Of a stretch of 64,000 nt of DNA, positions 34,778-44,161 are shown one piece after another (within the stretch, counting starts at the first letter, position 1; each line of letters begins with the position of its first letter). The position numbers and the translations under genes were made by a program. Origin of the DNA: Bacteroidota bacterium (GTDB lineage: Bacteria > Bacteroidota > Bacteroidia > Bacteroidales > Dysgonomonadaceae); NCBI GenBank assembly GCA_023437305.1, contig JAEZGN010000008.1:62001-126000 (forward strand). The letters run 5' to 3'. The notes under the pieces are model-generated. The model ran no database searches. It saw only the letters and a list, made by a program, of their open reading frames with translations, and was not told the DNA's origin.

Positions 34778-35365
34778 ATGTCAGCAGGATTTAAGTATAA
34801 CTTAACCCCCGAGCCGTCTATCGAAGAACGGTATGACGTGAGTACCGGGATTCGTCGTCGAGGGCCATACAAACTCGACACGACAAATTTGAATGTCGGA
34901 GACAGTCTGCCTTCGTTTATTCCTATCGCTGCCAACCTGAAGAATAAGAAGTGCTATGTCGTTCGCAACGTGAAAGTAACTGAAGCTTACGTGTCAGGTG
35001 CTACAAGCCTTAAGATAAAGAAAGGCTCTTACGTGTACGCTGGTATGCACATCGGTAATGGAACGAAAGGTGCTACAGTATCGGCAATCAATAAATCTGA
35101 CGCAGGTTATGACTTGCTAACGATCACTGATTTTGGCGCCAATCTTGGGGTTGGTGATGTCCTTTTCGAAGCGACAGCTGTCGCTGGTACAACACCAAAG
35201 AATGTGGCTAACTCTGCGCTTTATGAGAGCCGTAAAGTCGAAGAAGGTATTAACCTGATAGCCCTCTTGTCGGCAGCACGGGAAATTGAGCCGGATAAGC
35301 TTGTTGTTCCTTTCTCCGCGAAGGACAAAGAGAAGCTAGGCAGTGATTTTCAATTTAACGAATAA
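34778..35365 (+). CDS. Probable head decoration or head fibre protein
   Basis: The 195-aa protein is beta-rich in its middle (about 55-150, YVSGATSLKIKKGSYVYAGM; VGDVLFEATAVAG), resembling decoration-type or head-fibre proteins that follow scaffold genes in Bacteroidetes phages. The gene lies 3 bp after the scaffold and 14 bp before the capsid gene. Its exact role is inferred from position. Confidence 0.6.
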   Translation: MSAGFKYNLTPEPSIEERYDVSTGIRRRGPYKLDTTNLNVGDSLPSFIPIAANLKNKKCYVVRNVKVTEAYVSGATSLKIKKGSYVYAGMHIGNGTKGATVSAINKSDAGYDLLTITDFGANLGVGDVLFEATAVAGTTPKNVANSALYESRKVEEGINLIALLSAAREIEPDKLVVPFSAKDKEKLGSDFQFNE

Positions 35366-35379
35366 GGAGGACAAGGAAT

Positions 35380-36480
35380 ATGATGTTAACTATTGAAACT
35401 CTATTTAATGACCCGAACATCGTTTCGGCGATTATTTACCGCGTGCAACAAACACGCATGGATGTAATTTACTGGCAACAGTATCTTGACTTCAAGAAAA
35501 CGACTAACCGTGTATTCAAAGACTATATCGGTACTGTCACCGGTGTAATGGCCGGCTCTATCAATTCCCGCTTTGGTGAAAAGACGGTTCGTGAACGTCG
35601 CAACATGGGTTCAGGATATGGTGAAATTGCCTATTTAGGTGATCGTTATCAAATATCAATCGACCGTCTATCTGAATTGCAGGACTTGATTGACAAGTAC
35701 AATGTGGCTAAGCCTGCGGATCAGAATGCAGTATTAAAGGAAATTGTAGATTTCATCTATGATGATTTCCGCCAGATACTCCTAGCTGCTCACAAGCGTA
35801 TGGACTTAGTTGTAGGCTCACTTATCATGACAGGTAAGGCTACAGTCAAGAACAAAGACGATCGTAAGGATACCGATACGGCAGACTTATTGGATATTGA
35901 TCTTCCGTTCAAGTTTATTACTCCTGAAGTAGCTGTTGCCGACAAGTTTATTTCTTATTTGCAAAATCAGCTCAATGAGTTGAAGGCGCAATACGGTGTT
36001 TTCACGAAGATGATCATGACACGCGCTACGTTTGCCAAGAATATTATCGGTAGTCCAGAATTAGGCGATAAATTCAAGATGATCTTAGGACAACGTGAAA
36101 TGATGGCCAGTGCAAATCTTATCTCTTCCGAGTTGGCCTCTCAAGTATTTACAGGTATCGGGCTTCCTGCTATCGAGATCAAAGATGATTATGTTCTCGA
36201 TCAACAAGGTATCAACCAGCAAGTATATGCAGATGATCGTATCACCTTGTTGCAGCAGGACAAAATCGGTCACATGCGCTACCATACACCGTATGAAGCT
36301 GTCGATCCGATCCCGGGTCGTACGTACAGTCGATCGGAAGGTGAAATGTTAATCTCTCAGGTAAGAGACGACAATGGTCGTTATCTTGAATATACAGCCG
36401 AATGGATTCCACAAATAGCGAATCCGCACCGGATGGTAAATATTAATTTGTCTATTATGAATGGAATTGAGGAGGGTTAA
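35380..36480 (+). CDS. Major capsid protein (gpE-like)
   Basis: The 366-aa protein resembles the lambda gpE-like capsid family. It has an N-terminal RVQQTRMDVIYWQQYLDFKK, a KTVRERRNMGSGYGEIAYLG segment, a long spine helix region, FTKMIMTRATFAKNIIGS and a C-terminal domain with DDRITLLQQDKIGH. An ATG follows directly at 35383, so the start could be one codon later. Length is typical of HK97-fold capsids. Confidence 0.85.
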   Translation: MMLTIETLFNDPNIVSAIIYRVQQTRMDVIYWQQYLDFKKTTNRVFKDYIGTVTGVMAGSINSRFGEKTVRERRNMGSGYGEIAYLGDRYQISIDRLSELQDLIDKYNVAKPADQNAVLKEIVDFIYDDFRQILLAAHKRMDLVVGSLIMTGKATVKNKDDRKDTDTADLLDIDLPFKFITPEVAVADKFISYLQNQLNELKAQYGVFTKMIMTRATFAKNIIGSPELGDKFKMILGQREMMASANLISSELASQVFTGIGLPAIEIKDDYVLDQQGINQQVYADDRITLLQQDKIGHMRYHTPYEAVDPIPGRTYSRSEGEMLISQVRDDNGRYLEYTAEWIPQIANPHRMVNINLSIMNGIEEG

Positions 36481-36482
36481 TT

Positions 36483-36815
36483 ATGAAAGTTAAAGTAATA
36501 AGAATTTTTCGTGACATCTTCACTAAAGAATTATACTCAGTCGGTATGGTTATCGAAATTAAAGATGAAGCACGTGTTGAGGAATTAACCGCTCGTGGGT
36601 TGGTCGAAGTGGTCGAGGAGAAAGTAGATGATGAGGATCCTACTCAGATTAATATCTTCGGACAGGATGTCGAGAAGAAAGCCGTTATCACAGCGTTGAA
36701 AGCTATTGGTGAAAAAGCTGCATGGAACATGAAAGATGAAAATCTGATTGCCAATATAGCTGCTTTGGATGAAGAAAAGACTGCTGCTTTGAAAACCGCT
36801 TTAGGAATCGGGTAA
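36483..36815 (+). CDS. Small phage protein following capsid gene
   Basis: The 110-aa protein has an N-terminal beta domain (MKVKVIRIFRDIFTKELYSV...) and a helical C-terminus (AVITALKAIGEKAAWNMKDE) of a kind found in small phage head proteins. It lies 2 bp after the capsid gene and shares one base with the next. A QINIF peptide in the linker resembles a clamp-binding motif, but position in the head module argues against that role. Confidence 0.65.
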   Translation: MKVKVIRIFRDIFTKELYSVGMVIEIKDEARVEELTARGLVEVVEEKVDDEDPTQINIFGQDVEKKAVITALKAIGEKAAWNMKDENLIANIAALDEEKTAALKTALGIG

Positions 36816-37135
36816 TGACAATCCAAGAGTACATAGAACAGAAATTTCAGACCTTCGGCATTGAGTTGTCGGGGGCTGATATTCTGGATATCTCTCTCGA
36901 AAGTGGTTTTGGCGTTGACGAGAATATCACTAAGGATAATCGTACACCTGTAATCATTGCTATCGTAAAGTTTATACCAGATTTGCTGTTATGTCCCACA
37001 TCCTTTACGGAAAACAAATTATCCATGGACTGGGGCGATGTGGAAAAGAAAATTAAATCATGGTATTCTATGCGTTGCTCTGAATACGGATTAGACGATA
37101 AATTAAGCGATAAACCTAAAGTTGATTTCTGGTAA
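36815..37135 (+). CDS. Head-tail connector-like protein
   Basis: The 106-aa protein (MTIQEYIEQKFQTFGIELSG...) resembles short adaptor proteins between capsid and tail genes of siphoviruses, such as DUF6706-type proteins. It is mainly helical. The start overlaps the previous stop by one base, and the next start is 1 bp after its stop. The call rests on order and size. Confidence 0.6.
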   Translation: MTIQEYIEQKFQTFGIELSGADILDISLESGFGVDENITKDNRTPVIIAIVKFIPDLLLCPTSFTENKLSMDWGDVEKKIKSWYSMRCSEYGLDDKLSDKPKVDFW

Positions 37136-37136
37136 T

Positions 37137-37436
37137 ATGAAGCGTCATTCACACATAGCGATTGTATCCGGTGAAAAGGGTGTAAAGTTAGAACACGGTA
37201 AGCGTGTTAGCGGAACTCCTTTTGAAATTCCGATCAAAGGTCAGTACTATCCAAGTAACAGCGGAAATCAAGTGAAGATCAACAATCAGGGAAAAGAGTT
37301 CCATGTTAAAGGAGAGTTCTCGACTACCCATAAAAAGATTGACGATGTAACGCGGATTCAAATAAATAGCATTGGTCTTGATGAGAAGATTGAAAAATGG
37401 GAGCAATTCCAAACTCACTCTGTAATCTATATCTGA
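37137..37436 (+). CDS. Probable head-closure protein
   Basis: The 99-aa protein (MKRHSHIAIVSGEKGVKLEH...) has a beta-rich body. Position between a connector-like and a gp10-like gene fits a head-closure (stopper) protein. I chose the ATG at 37137 rather than a TTG at 37122, because the former starts just after the previous stop codon. Confidence 0.55.
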   Translation: MKRHSHIAIVSGEKGVKLEHGKRVSGTPFEIPIKGQYYPSNSGNQVKINNQGKEFHVKGEFSTTHKKIDDVTRIQINSIGLDEKIEKWEQFQTHSVIYI

Positions 37437-37437
37437 C

Positions 37438-37911
37438 ATGGCGCGAAGTAGCGGACTCACTCCACTCTGGAAGAAAAGCGATATAAAGAAGTTATTTGAT
37501 AAACTAGCGCAAAGGGCCGAGTTTGTAATAATGAATTTATTGCAACGAACGGGAGAGGAGTTTGTGAAGATTGCACGGTTAGAAGGTAATTATATAGATC
37601 ATACCGGGAATCTTCGTTCTTCGATCGGCTATGTCATTGTAAAGGATGGTAGAATAGTCGGAAAAAACTTTCAATTATCAGAGAAAGAAGGAACGGACAA
37701 GCAATCAGGAAAGCGCGAAGGGGAACAGCTGGCGATGGATCTTGTACGATCTTTTCCTAAAGGATATGTTCTTATCGGTGTCGCCGGAATGAAGTATGCT
37801 GTGTTCGTAGAAGCGATGGAGAATAAAGATGTCCTTTCACGTGCAGCAGATAAAGCCGACGATTTTATCAAGAAACACAGTCGATTATTGTTTAACCGCT
37901 TAGCAGCTTAA
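37438..37911 (+). CDS. HK97 gp10-like tail-completion protein
   Basis: The 157-aa protein has the pattern of HK97 gp10-type neck or tail-completion proteins: a long first helix (SDIKKLFDKLAQRAEFVIMN), then YIDHTGNLRSSIGYVIVKDG, GYVLIGVAGMKYAVFVEA and a C-terminal helix. The gene starts 1 bp after the previous stop. Confidence 0.75.
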   Translation: MARSSGLTPLWKKSDIKKLFDKLAQRAEFVIMNLLQRTGEEFVKIARLEGNYIDHTGNLRSSIGYVIVKDGRIVGKNFQLSEKEGTDKQSGKREGEQLAMDLVRSFPKGYVLIGVAGMKYAVFVEAMENKDVLSRAADKADDFIKKHSRLLFNRLAA

Positions 37912-37913
37912 AT

Positions 37914-38306
37914 ATGGCAGATGAATTTGATATTGTAGATATAATCTTCGCAGCGGCAGAAAGTGCCAACACTGGCCTTGTGGGTTATGAAGGTAACTCC
38001 GTAACCGGAGAAGAAAACAATCACTTTGTGGTGGGTACTACCGGTATGGAGTCAAAGGATTATGTCAATAAAGCACCTGTTGTCAATGTCAATATATTCA
38101 TCAAGAAGTATGATGATGGAACGCCTGATATACCACTGATGAAATCGACCAAAAGAGCCATCGAGAAAGCTATAAAAGAGAATATTATTGTACCGGAAGG
38201 TATGTACTGGAAATTAAAGATCGTATGGTCGGAACCTATGGGTGAATACAAAGCAGGCTTCGATTGTACAAATATTAGAATAGAAGTAATAACACAATTA
38301 AATTAA
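37914..38306 (+). CDS. Probable tail terminator protein
   Basis: The 130-aa protein has an alpha/beta pattern (PVVNVNIFIKKYDDGTPDIP; KSTKRAIEKAIKENIIVPEG; DCTNIRIEVITQLN) and lies just before the tail tube gene, where the terminator (lambda gpU-like) usually is. The family call is based on position and fold pattern. Confidence 0.6.
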   Translation: MADEFDIVDIIFAAAESANTGLVGYEGNSVTGEENNHFVVGTTGMESKDYVNKAPVVNVNIFIKKYDDGTPDIPLMKSTKRAIEKAIKENIIVPEGMYWKLKIVWSEPMGEYKAGFDCTNIRIEVITQLN

Positions 38307-38315
38307 TAAAAGATT

Positions 38316-38858
38316 ATGCCAGAAACAGTAAGAAGTTTAGCAGTGGATATGAAGTATGTAGGTGCTGGTACGCCAGGTGATGGTGTTCCTGCTGCAGCAT
38401 ATACCCAGTATCCGACAATTCATGAGGGCTCTGTCGTTTTCAATTTTGCAGACGGATCTCAAGTACAATTTAAAGCAATGGGGCAAAGAGAACCATGGGC
38501 TTTGATTAACAGGGTAACTGACATATCAAGTGTAGAGTTTGCCATTCCTTCTCCAACAGCTCAGGAACAAAAAGACTTTATGGGAGGAACTGTTACCGGA
38601 GATAAATGGGAAGCTCCGATTGATGCTCCTAATATTACCAAGAGTATAAAGATGCAGACAGCGGATTATGAAGGTAAATATACCGAATATGTAATTCCGA
38701 AAGCATCTATTTTCGCTCGACTGTCTCAAGCTCCCGGAGAAGAAGCAACCGATCTGATGTTGGTACGTGCTACAATTATAGCACCTGTGACAGCCGCAGG
38801 AGTTCGTAAAACATCATTCACAAGAGAAGTGAAACCTGTAACACCTCCTGAAGGTTGA
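38316..38858 (+). CDS. Major tail tube protein
   Basis: The 180-aa beta-rich protein has the size and place of a siphovirus tail tube protein. It has an N-terminal MPETVRSLAVDMKYVGAGTP, a central SVVFNFADGSQVQFKAMG, and ITKSIKMQTADYEGKYTEYV with VRATIIAP near the end. It is the last gene of the module, followed by a terminator and late motif copy 5. Confidence 0.75.
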   Translation: MPETVRSLAVDMKYVGAGTPGDGVPAAAYTQYPTIHEGSVVFNFADGSQVQFKAMGQREPWALINRVTDISSVEFAIPSPTAQEQKDFMGGTVTGDKWEAPIDAPNITKSIKMQTADYEGKYTEYVIPKASIFARLSQAPGEEATDLMLVRATIIAPVTAAGVRKTSFTREVKPVTPPEG

Positions 38859-38886
38859 TCGAAGAACAAGAAATGAAATGATAAGT

Positions 38887-38915
38887 AAAGGGTGTCGTGT
38901 TTTACGATACCCTTT
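38887..38915 (+). terminator. Terminator fused to late motif copy 5
   Basis: A 12-bp stem (38887-38898 with 38904-38915, one G-U pair) has a GTTTT loop and runs straight into TTATATTTTA. The last two bases of the stem are also the first two of the motif. Confidence 0.75.
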
Positions 38916-38930
38916 ATATTTTAAAGTAAA
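38914..38930 (+). promoter_or_regulatory. Phage late motif copy 5 (before tail chaperone)
   Basis: TTATATTTTA (38914-38923) is followed by AAGT-AAA; the chaperone ATG comes 11 bases after the 10-mer. Confidence 0.55.
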
Positions 38931-38934
38931 AAAA

Positions 38935-39459
38935 ATGAGTGTAAAACAAATGTTATTTCGGGAGTCCGATGCAGCTGTCGATAAATCGATAAAGATTCCT
39001 TTTGAATTCAGGAATGTGCCGTCGGATAAAGTTGACAAAGTAGGTCAGCATATAGTTATTCGCCCCGCCACCGTAAGCACATGGTTTCGTTTAAAGCCAC
39101 TATTGGCAATGATAGAGGGTAAAGATCTTGAATTGGCAAAAGCAGCAAAGGGCAAGGATTTTAATACGGATATAGCCGAAGTGATGGAAAGGTACGATAC
39201 ACTCATTATGGAGATCGTATATCTGGGTATTCATAATAATGACGGAGACATGCCGGAATGGTTTAAGAAAGTGCTCATAGACAGTTGTACATGGGAAGAT
39301 ATCTACATCCTCTTTAATGCGATTATCTATCGTCTGGGGACATCGTCTTTTTTGAATACTATCACAGCCATGGAAGCTGTGAGCCCGCTAGACGAAAGGG
39401 AGATAATAGCCCTTCAAGAAAACAAGGAAACATGGCTCAAAGCAGCTTTGCCCTCTTAG
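38935..39459 (+). CDS. Tail assembly chaperone (gpG-like)
   Basis: The 174-aa helical protein (MSVKQMLFRESDAAVDKSIK...) lies between the tail tube and tape measure genes, where tail chaperones are found. I start at the ATG at 38935, just after the late motif, not at the upstream ATG (38878), which would read through the terminator. A second frame overlaps its last 28 bases in the -1 frame, as in the lambda G/GT pair. Confidence 0.7.
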   Translation: MSVKQMLFRESDAAVDKSIKIPFEFRNVPSDKVDKVGQHIVIRPATVSTWFRLKPLLAMIEGKDLELAKAAKGKDFNTDIAEVMERYDTLIMEIVYLGIHNNDGDMPEWFKKVLIDSCTWEDIYILFNAIIYRLGTSSFLNTITAMEAVSPLDEREIIALQENKETWLKAALPS

Positions 39460-39677
39460 TACTGGCCAATGAAGCTTTCGGCTATACCCATCAACAAACA
39501 TTAAACAGCAGTTACTGCATGATCATGTCCATGCTCAAAGAATATAACTTTTCGATGAATCAGCGTAACAAAGCCATAAATGGAGAAGAAGAGGTAAAAG
39601 AGGGTGAAGAATGGACTACAGTAATTGACTTTGATACAGGCCAGCCTAAACGAATAAAAAAAGTAAAGAGTATTTAG
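39432..39677 (+). CDS. Second tail assembly chaperone frame (gpT-like)
   Basis: The 81-aa frame (MAQSSFALLVLANEAFGYTH...) overlaps the previous gene by 28 bases in the -1 frame and stops before the terminator that precedes the tape measure gene. In many siphoviruses this part is made as a fusion by -1 slippage. A canonical slippery heptamer is not obvious here, so separate start at this ATG is also possible. Confidence 0.65.
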   Translation: MAQSSFALLVLANEAFGYTHQQTLNSSYCMIMSMLKEYNFSMNQRNKAINGEEEVKEGEEWTTVIDFDTGQPKRIKKVKSI

Positions 39678-39736
39678 TTTTATATATTAAGTTGAATTTT
39701 GAAATGTAGGGTATTTTTCATAGTATTTCGTACTCA

Positions 39737-39778
39737 AGCGCCGTATCGTCTGTGAAGATAGTACGGCGCTTATATTTT
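39737..39778 (+). terminator. Terminator fused to late motif copy 6
   Basis: AGCGCCGTA (39737-39745) pairs with TACGGCGCT (39762-39770) and leads directly into TATATTTT. It ends the chaperone transcript, and its last base is the first base of the late motif. Confidence 0.7.
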
Positions 39779-39786
39779 AAGAGAAA
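39770..39786 (+). promoter_or_regulatory. Phage late motif copy 6 (before tape measure)
   Basis: TTATATTTTA (39770-39779) is followed by AGAG-AAA, and the tape measure ATG comes 13 bases after the 10-mer. Confidence 0.55.
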
Positions 39787-39792
39787 CCTCTT

Positions 39793-42700
39793 ATGGGAAT
39801 TCAGAATAGAGAAGGAGCCCTTTGGATGGCTACCGGCATCGATAATACAGGCTTATATAGTGGATTTAACCAAGCCGAAAAGCGCATAGATGATTTTGAA
39901 GCTTATATAAAAAAAGCCGGAAATAATATTACCCGATTAACAGGAATAGGTTTTGGTGTTGCAGGATTGAAAGCTTTCGGCTCCGAAATTATTAATGTTC
40001 GTGGTGAAATGCAGATGCTTGAAACATCTTTTGATGTTTTACTTAGCGGTAAAGGAGTATCAGGCTTTATTTCCGAACTTAAGCAGTTTGCTGTTGATAG
40101 TCCTCTTTCTCTGACAGGTGTATCACAGTCAGCTCAAACATTATTAGGTTTTGGTATAGCTGCCGAAAAAGTGATGCCTACAATAAAGCAATTAGGTGAT
40201 GTCTCGATGGGTAATGAAGAACGCTTTAAATCCCTATCACTCGCATTTGCTCAGATGTCCGCTACAGGTAAGTTAATGGGGAATGATCTTTTGCAGTTCA
40301 TTTCGGCCGGATTCAATCCACTCCAAACTATTTCCGAAAAGACTGGCAAATCAATAGGTGAACTTAAAAAAGAGATGGAATCTGGTTCCATTTCTTCTCA
40401 AATGGTTGCTGATGCTTTTGCATCTGCCACATCTGAAGGAGGCAAGTTTTATGGCATGACACAAAAACAAGCAGAGGGTATCAGAGGTTTACAAGCTCAA
40501 TTGGAAGGAGGTATACAAGATGCATACAATAATCTCGGAAAATCACAAGGAAGTTTAATTGCAGGAGGGTATAAACTGGCAATTTCTCTTGTCGAGAATT
40601 ATGAGACAATAGGTAAAGCCATATTAGGGCTAATTACTACTTATGGAGCTTATAAAGCTGCTGTCGTTTTTGCAACACAAGCTGAATCTGGTTGGAATGC
40701 TGTTCAACTGATCACTTATAACAGGCTATTACTTGTCGAGAAAGCTCAAAAATTTCTTAACGCAACAATGTTAGCAAATCCTTATGTCTTGTTAGCTACC
40801 GTTACAATTGGACTTGTCGCAACAATTTGGGCAATGCATGATGCTACAACAGCACAAGAGAGCGCACAGTCTAATCTAAATAGAATAATAGATGAATCAA
40901 AATCTAAGAAAGAAGAGTTAGGAAGTAAATCGTCGCAGCTAATTGATATTATAAACTCTGAAACAAAATCAATACAAGAGCAAATAATTGCCTATAAAGA
41001 GTTACAAAAAGAACACCAGAAATATTTAGGGAATAAATCTTTTGAAGATTTTAAAAAACTATCTCCCAAAGAACAACAACAGCTTATAGATAAATCAGCT
41101 TTTGAATTATCTGACACTGTAATTAATGAAAGTTTAACTAAATACAAACGATTACAAGATGCCCTTAATAATAGAAGTGGAGGTCTTAAAGGAGTCAATG
41201 AGGGAGTATCTTTACTAAAAGATATCAGTAAAGAACTTGGGGTTGAAGGTGCGTCTGCTGATTACGTACGAAGAACTTTAAGCGATACGATAAAGCTTCT
41301 TGAAAAGCAAAAGAATATTAGAGACCAGGCTTCTAGCGAAGCCGGTAAAGAAGCTAAAGCATATCAAGATCAGATATTTTCTGCAACAAAAAATGTACAG
41401 GACTTAAAAACTGAACTTAAAAATTTACAGAGTGGTATTATTCCTGCTGATTATACAAATGATCCAAGTTTTGATTTTGCAAAATCAATAGAGGATAAAG
41501 CCAAATCATTAAAAGAAGCTGAAGATAAACTTAGTTATCTACTTAATGGTAAGTCATCATCAGGACAAAGTAAAGAAGATAAGGCTGGTGAAACAGCAGC
41601 CGATAAAGCAAAGAAACTTCAACAAGAATTAAAAGCCTTGCAAGCTAAATTAAGTAATGAGCAACTACGCCAAAAATTAGACTCTAAGCAAAAAGAGATA
41701 GATGCGGATGAAGAAGGTTTTAATAAGCAACTAAAACAAAATGCACTCAATTACGAAAAGGAGCTTCAACAGATAAAAGAATTCGAGGACGATAAAACCA
41801 AAGAGAGAGCAGAAGCGATACTTAAATTCGGAAAAGATAAAGTTTCTGTTCAATTACCCGAGTTATCTGAGTCTAATATTAAAGCTCAGGTCGAAAAGCT
41901 CAAACAAGACGCATTATCTGCATTTAATAAATCAGACAATGATGTATTCAAAAAAATAACAGAGCAATATCAATCTTATGCAGATCAAAGACTCGATATA
42001 GAAAAGAAGTTCAACAAGGACATTGATACCCTTATAAAATTAAGGGATAAGGCTCAAGAGAAAGGAGATAAAGAAGCAGTAAATAAACTTAATAGATCCA
42101 TTGCAAAAGCGACAACTGATAAGGGAAAAGATCTTATATCATTCGACTTTGAACGCATGAAAGAAGCTCCGGAATATATCAGAGCATTCGAAGATCTGGG
42201 AACAACATCAACAGAAACGCTTAATTCTCTTCTTGGTCAATTTGAAAAATTCAAAGAAGAGGCTGCAAAAACATTATCGCCTAAAGATCTTCGGGAATAT
42301 ACAGCTACCATACAATCTATAGCCGATGAGCTTTCTAATCGCGATTTGTACAGTTCTCTTATCAAGCAAAAAGATGAAGCTGTAAAAGCCAATCAACGAT
42401 TAATAAAAGCTGAAAATGATTTAAGACTAGTCCAATTAGGTATTGGTGATCCACTATTAACGGAAGAAGAAGCAATAAAGAGGGTAAATAAAGCCAAAGA
42501 TGAATATTATAATAAAAACAAAAAGGTTTTAGATACTCAAAAGAAAATAAGAGATCAGGTGTCGGGCTTAGCTAAAGAGATGTCAAATCTTGGCTCTGCC
42601 CTAGGTGGCACATCAGGTGAAATAATCTCATTCATAGGGGATATTACATCGTTCTACACAACTGCAAGCGAAGGTATAGAAAAAGTTGCCCAGACTGGAG

Positions 42701-44121
42701 CACAAGCTATTTCTGTTGTAGAAAAAGCATCTGTCATATTAACTATTATCTCTACCGCTTTCCAGTTGATGAAACAGCTTAATTCTATACTTCCTGATGC
42801 TTTCAATCAATACGAGAAGTATGATGAGAAGATTGAAAGAATAAATAGCATGCGTGATGCTGTCAATGAGTATGAAATTGCAGTATTAAAAGCTAGTCAA
42901 GCTGAAAACTCATGGTTTGGAAATGATAGCCTTCGAAACCTAAAAGACTATAAAGAACTACAAGCTAAGATATTTGATTCTTATCGGGATAAAATGCTTG
43001 AAGGGCAGGCTATTTATGAAAATAAAGGTTCTGGTGGTTGGTTTACAAACTCTCTCAAATCTGCTGTTGGTTGGGTTAGTAAGATAACATACGGATTCGA
43101 CTTGCTTAACAAGAAGTATAAAGAAGGTACTACTGCGGCTGTAAATAATCTAAGGATAGAGACTAGAAAAAAGAGTAGTGGTTTTCTCGGTTCCGGCATC
43201 GGCGGTAAATCTCAGAAAACAGAAGATCTGCAAACATGGATTAATAAAAACAAGGATCTATTTAAGGGTTTAGACACTCAATTGTTTGGCTCTGATGGTA
43301 TGCTCAATCAAGAACTAGCAGGTGTCATACTCGAAAAATACGGAGATAAATTAGTAGGGCAGACAAAAGAGACTTTAGAAGAATTAAAAACACTTACAGA
43401 GCAATATAATGAATTTAGAGCACAACTAAGAGAATATGTAAGTTCCTTGTATGAGCCGTTAGTTGATAATATGGTTGATTCAATATGGGACTGGTTCGAT
43501 GAAGGTAAAAACGCTTTGGACAGCTTTAAAGATTATGCTAAACAAACATTCAGAGATATAGTTTCAGATATGATAAAAACTATATTGCTTAAGGATGTAT
43601 TTAAAGACTTCAAAGATAATATTGCGAAACTTTACGAAGAATACTCTAAAGGTAATCTCACTGAAGCTCAATTATCCGAAGCTGTAGCAAAAGAAACCAA
43701 CTCTGTAATGGATAGGTATAAAACCCAACTTCCTGCAATACAAGGTATGGTAGATACTATCAATAAAAATTTAAAGGATACTACCGGAATAGATTTGAAT
43801 AAGTCAACTAGCTATTCTCAATCTTCATCCAAAGGCAGTTATGAAACAATAACACAGGATCAGGCAGGAGCTATTGATGGCAAACTAACCGGCATTCTTG
43901 AAGTAGATCTTCTGATTCAACAAAATACTTTTCAGTTAGTACTTCTATCCACTGAAAGCAACCAGCTGATTAGAGGCTATAAGGAAGAGTTTATGGCTAT
44001 ACGGAATGTCTTGGTTGAATCGAGGTTTCTATGGGAAGAGATTAGGGATAGCAATAATGAGCTATACGGTATAAGAGAAGATATTGCATATTTAAGAAAG
44101 AACGGAATAAAAATAGTTTAA
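39793..44121 (+). CDS. Tail tape measure protein
   Basis: The 1442-aa protein has the tape-measure pattern. An N-terminal domain (about 1-250, with LTGVSQSAQTLLGFGIAAEK and SISSQMVADAFASATSEGGK) is followed by hydrophobic segments (about 275-295 and 330-350), very long charged coiled coil (about 365-950) and further hydrophobic segments near 970-1000. At roughly 1.5 angstroms per residue the tail would be about 0.2 micrometre long. It is the sole gene of its module, followed by an accessory gene. Confidence 0.93.
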   Translation: MGIQNREGALWMATGIDNTGLYSGFNQAEKRIDDFEAYIKKAGNNITRLTGIGFGVAGLKAFGSEIINVRGEMQMLETSFDVLLSGKGVSGFISELKQFAVDSPLSLTGVSQSAQTLLGFGIAAEKVMPTIKQLGDVSMGNEERFKSLSLAFAQMSATGKLMGNDLLQFISAGFNPLQTISEKTGKSIGELKKEMESGSISSQMVADAFASATSEGGKFYGMTQKQAEGIRGLQAQLEGGIQDAYNNLGKSQGSLIAGGYKLAISLVENYETIGKAILGLITTYGAYKAAVVFATQAESGWNAVQLITYNRLLLVEKAQKFLNATMLANPYVLLATVTIGLVATIWAMHDATTAQESAQSNLNRIIDESKSKKEELGSKSSQLIDIINSETKSIQEQIIAYKELQKEHQKYLGNKSFEDFKKLSPKEQQQLIDKSAFELSDTVINESLTKYKRLQDALNNRSGGLKGVNEGVSLLKDISKELGVEGASADYVRRTLSDTIKLLEKQKNIRDQASSEAGKEAKAYQDQIFSATKNVQDLKTELKNLQSGIIPADYTNDPSFDFAKSIEDKAKSLKEAEDKLSYLLNGKSSSGQSKEDKAGETAADKAKKLQQELKALQAKLSNEQLRQKLDSKQKEIDADEEGFNKQLKQNALNYEKELQQIKEFEDDKTKERAEAILKFGKDKVSVQLPELSESNIKAQVEKLKQDALSAFNKSDNDVFKKITEQYQSYADQRLDIEKKFNKDIDTLIKLRDKAQEKGDKEAVNKLNRSIAKATTDKGKDLISFDFERMKEAPEYIRAFEDLGTTSTETLNSLLGQFEKFKEEAAKTLSPKDLREYTATIQSIADELSNRDLYSSLIKQKDEAVKANQRLIKAENDLRLVQLGIGDPLLTEEEAIKRVNKAKDEYYNKNKKVLDTQKKIRDQVSGLAKEMSNLGSALGGTSGEIISFIGDITSFYTTASEGIEKVAQTGAQAISVVEKASVILTIISTAFQLMKQLNSILPDAFNQYEKYDEKIERINSMRDAVNEYEIAVLKASQAENSWFGNDSLRNLKDYKELQAKIFDSYRDKMLEGQAIYENKGSGGWFTNSLKSAVGWVSKITYGFDLLNKKYKEGTTAAVNNLRIETRKKSSGFLGSGIGGKSQKTEDLQTWINKNKDLFKGLDTQLFGSDGMLNQELAGVILEKYGDKLVGQTKETLEELKTLTEQYNEFRAQLREYVSSLYEPLVDNMVDSIWDWFDEGKNALDSFKDYAKQTFRDIVSDMIKTILLKDVFKDFKDNIAKLYEEYSKGNLTEAQLSEAVAKETNSVMDRYKTQLPAIQGMVDTINKNLKDTTGIDLNKSTSYSQSSSKGSYETITQDQAGAIDGKLTGILEVDLLIQQNTFQLVLLSTESNQLIRGYKEEFMAIRNVLVESRFLWEEIRDSNNELYGIREDIAYLRKNGIKIV

Positions 44122-44126
44122 CTTTG
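44119..44126 (+). promoter_or_regulatory. Host-type -7 box TAACTTTG before accessory gene
   Basis: TAACTTTG overlaps the tape measure stop codon and lies 35 bases before the ATG at 44162. It is identical to the boxes before 26357 and 33667. Confidence 0.4.
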
Positions 44127-44161
44127 TTTAATTGATTTATTAACTTTTAATATTAATTGCC

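Noticed and set aside
36483..36815. QINIF in the small head-module protein as a clamp-binding peptide
   Set aside because: It lies mid-protein in a structural-module gene, unlike the C-terminal peptides of the early operon.
39421..39459. Canonical -1 slippery heptamer in the tail chaperone overlap
   Set aside because: I read all codon positions and found no X-XXY-YYZ site; slippage remains possible but not shown.
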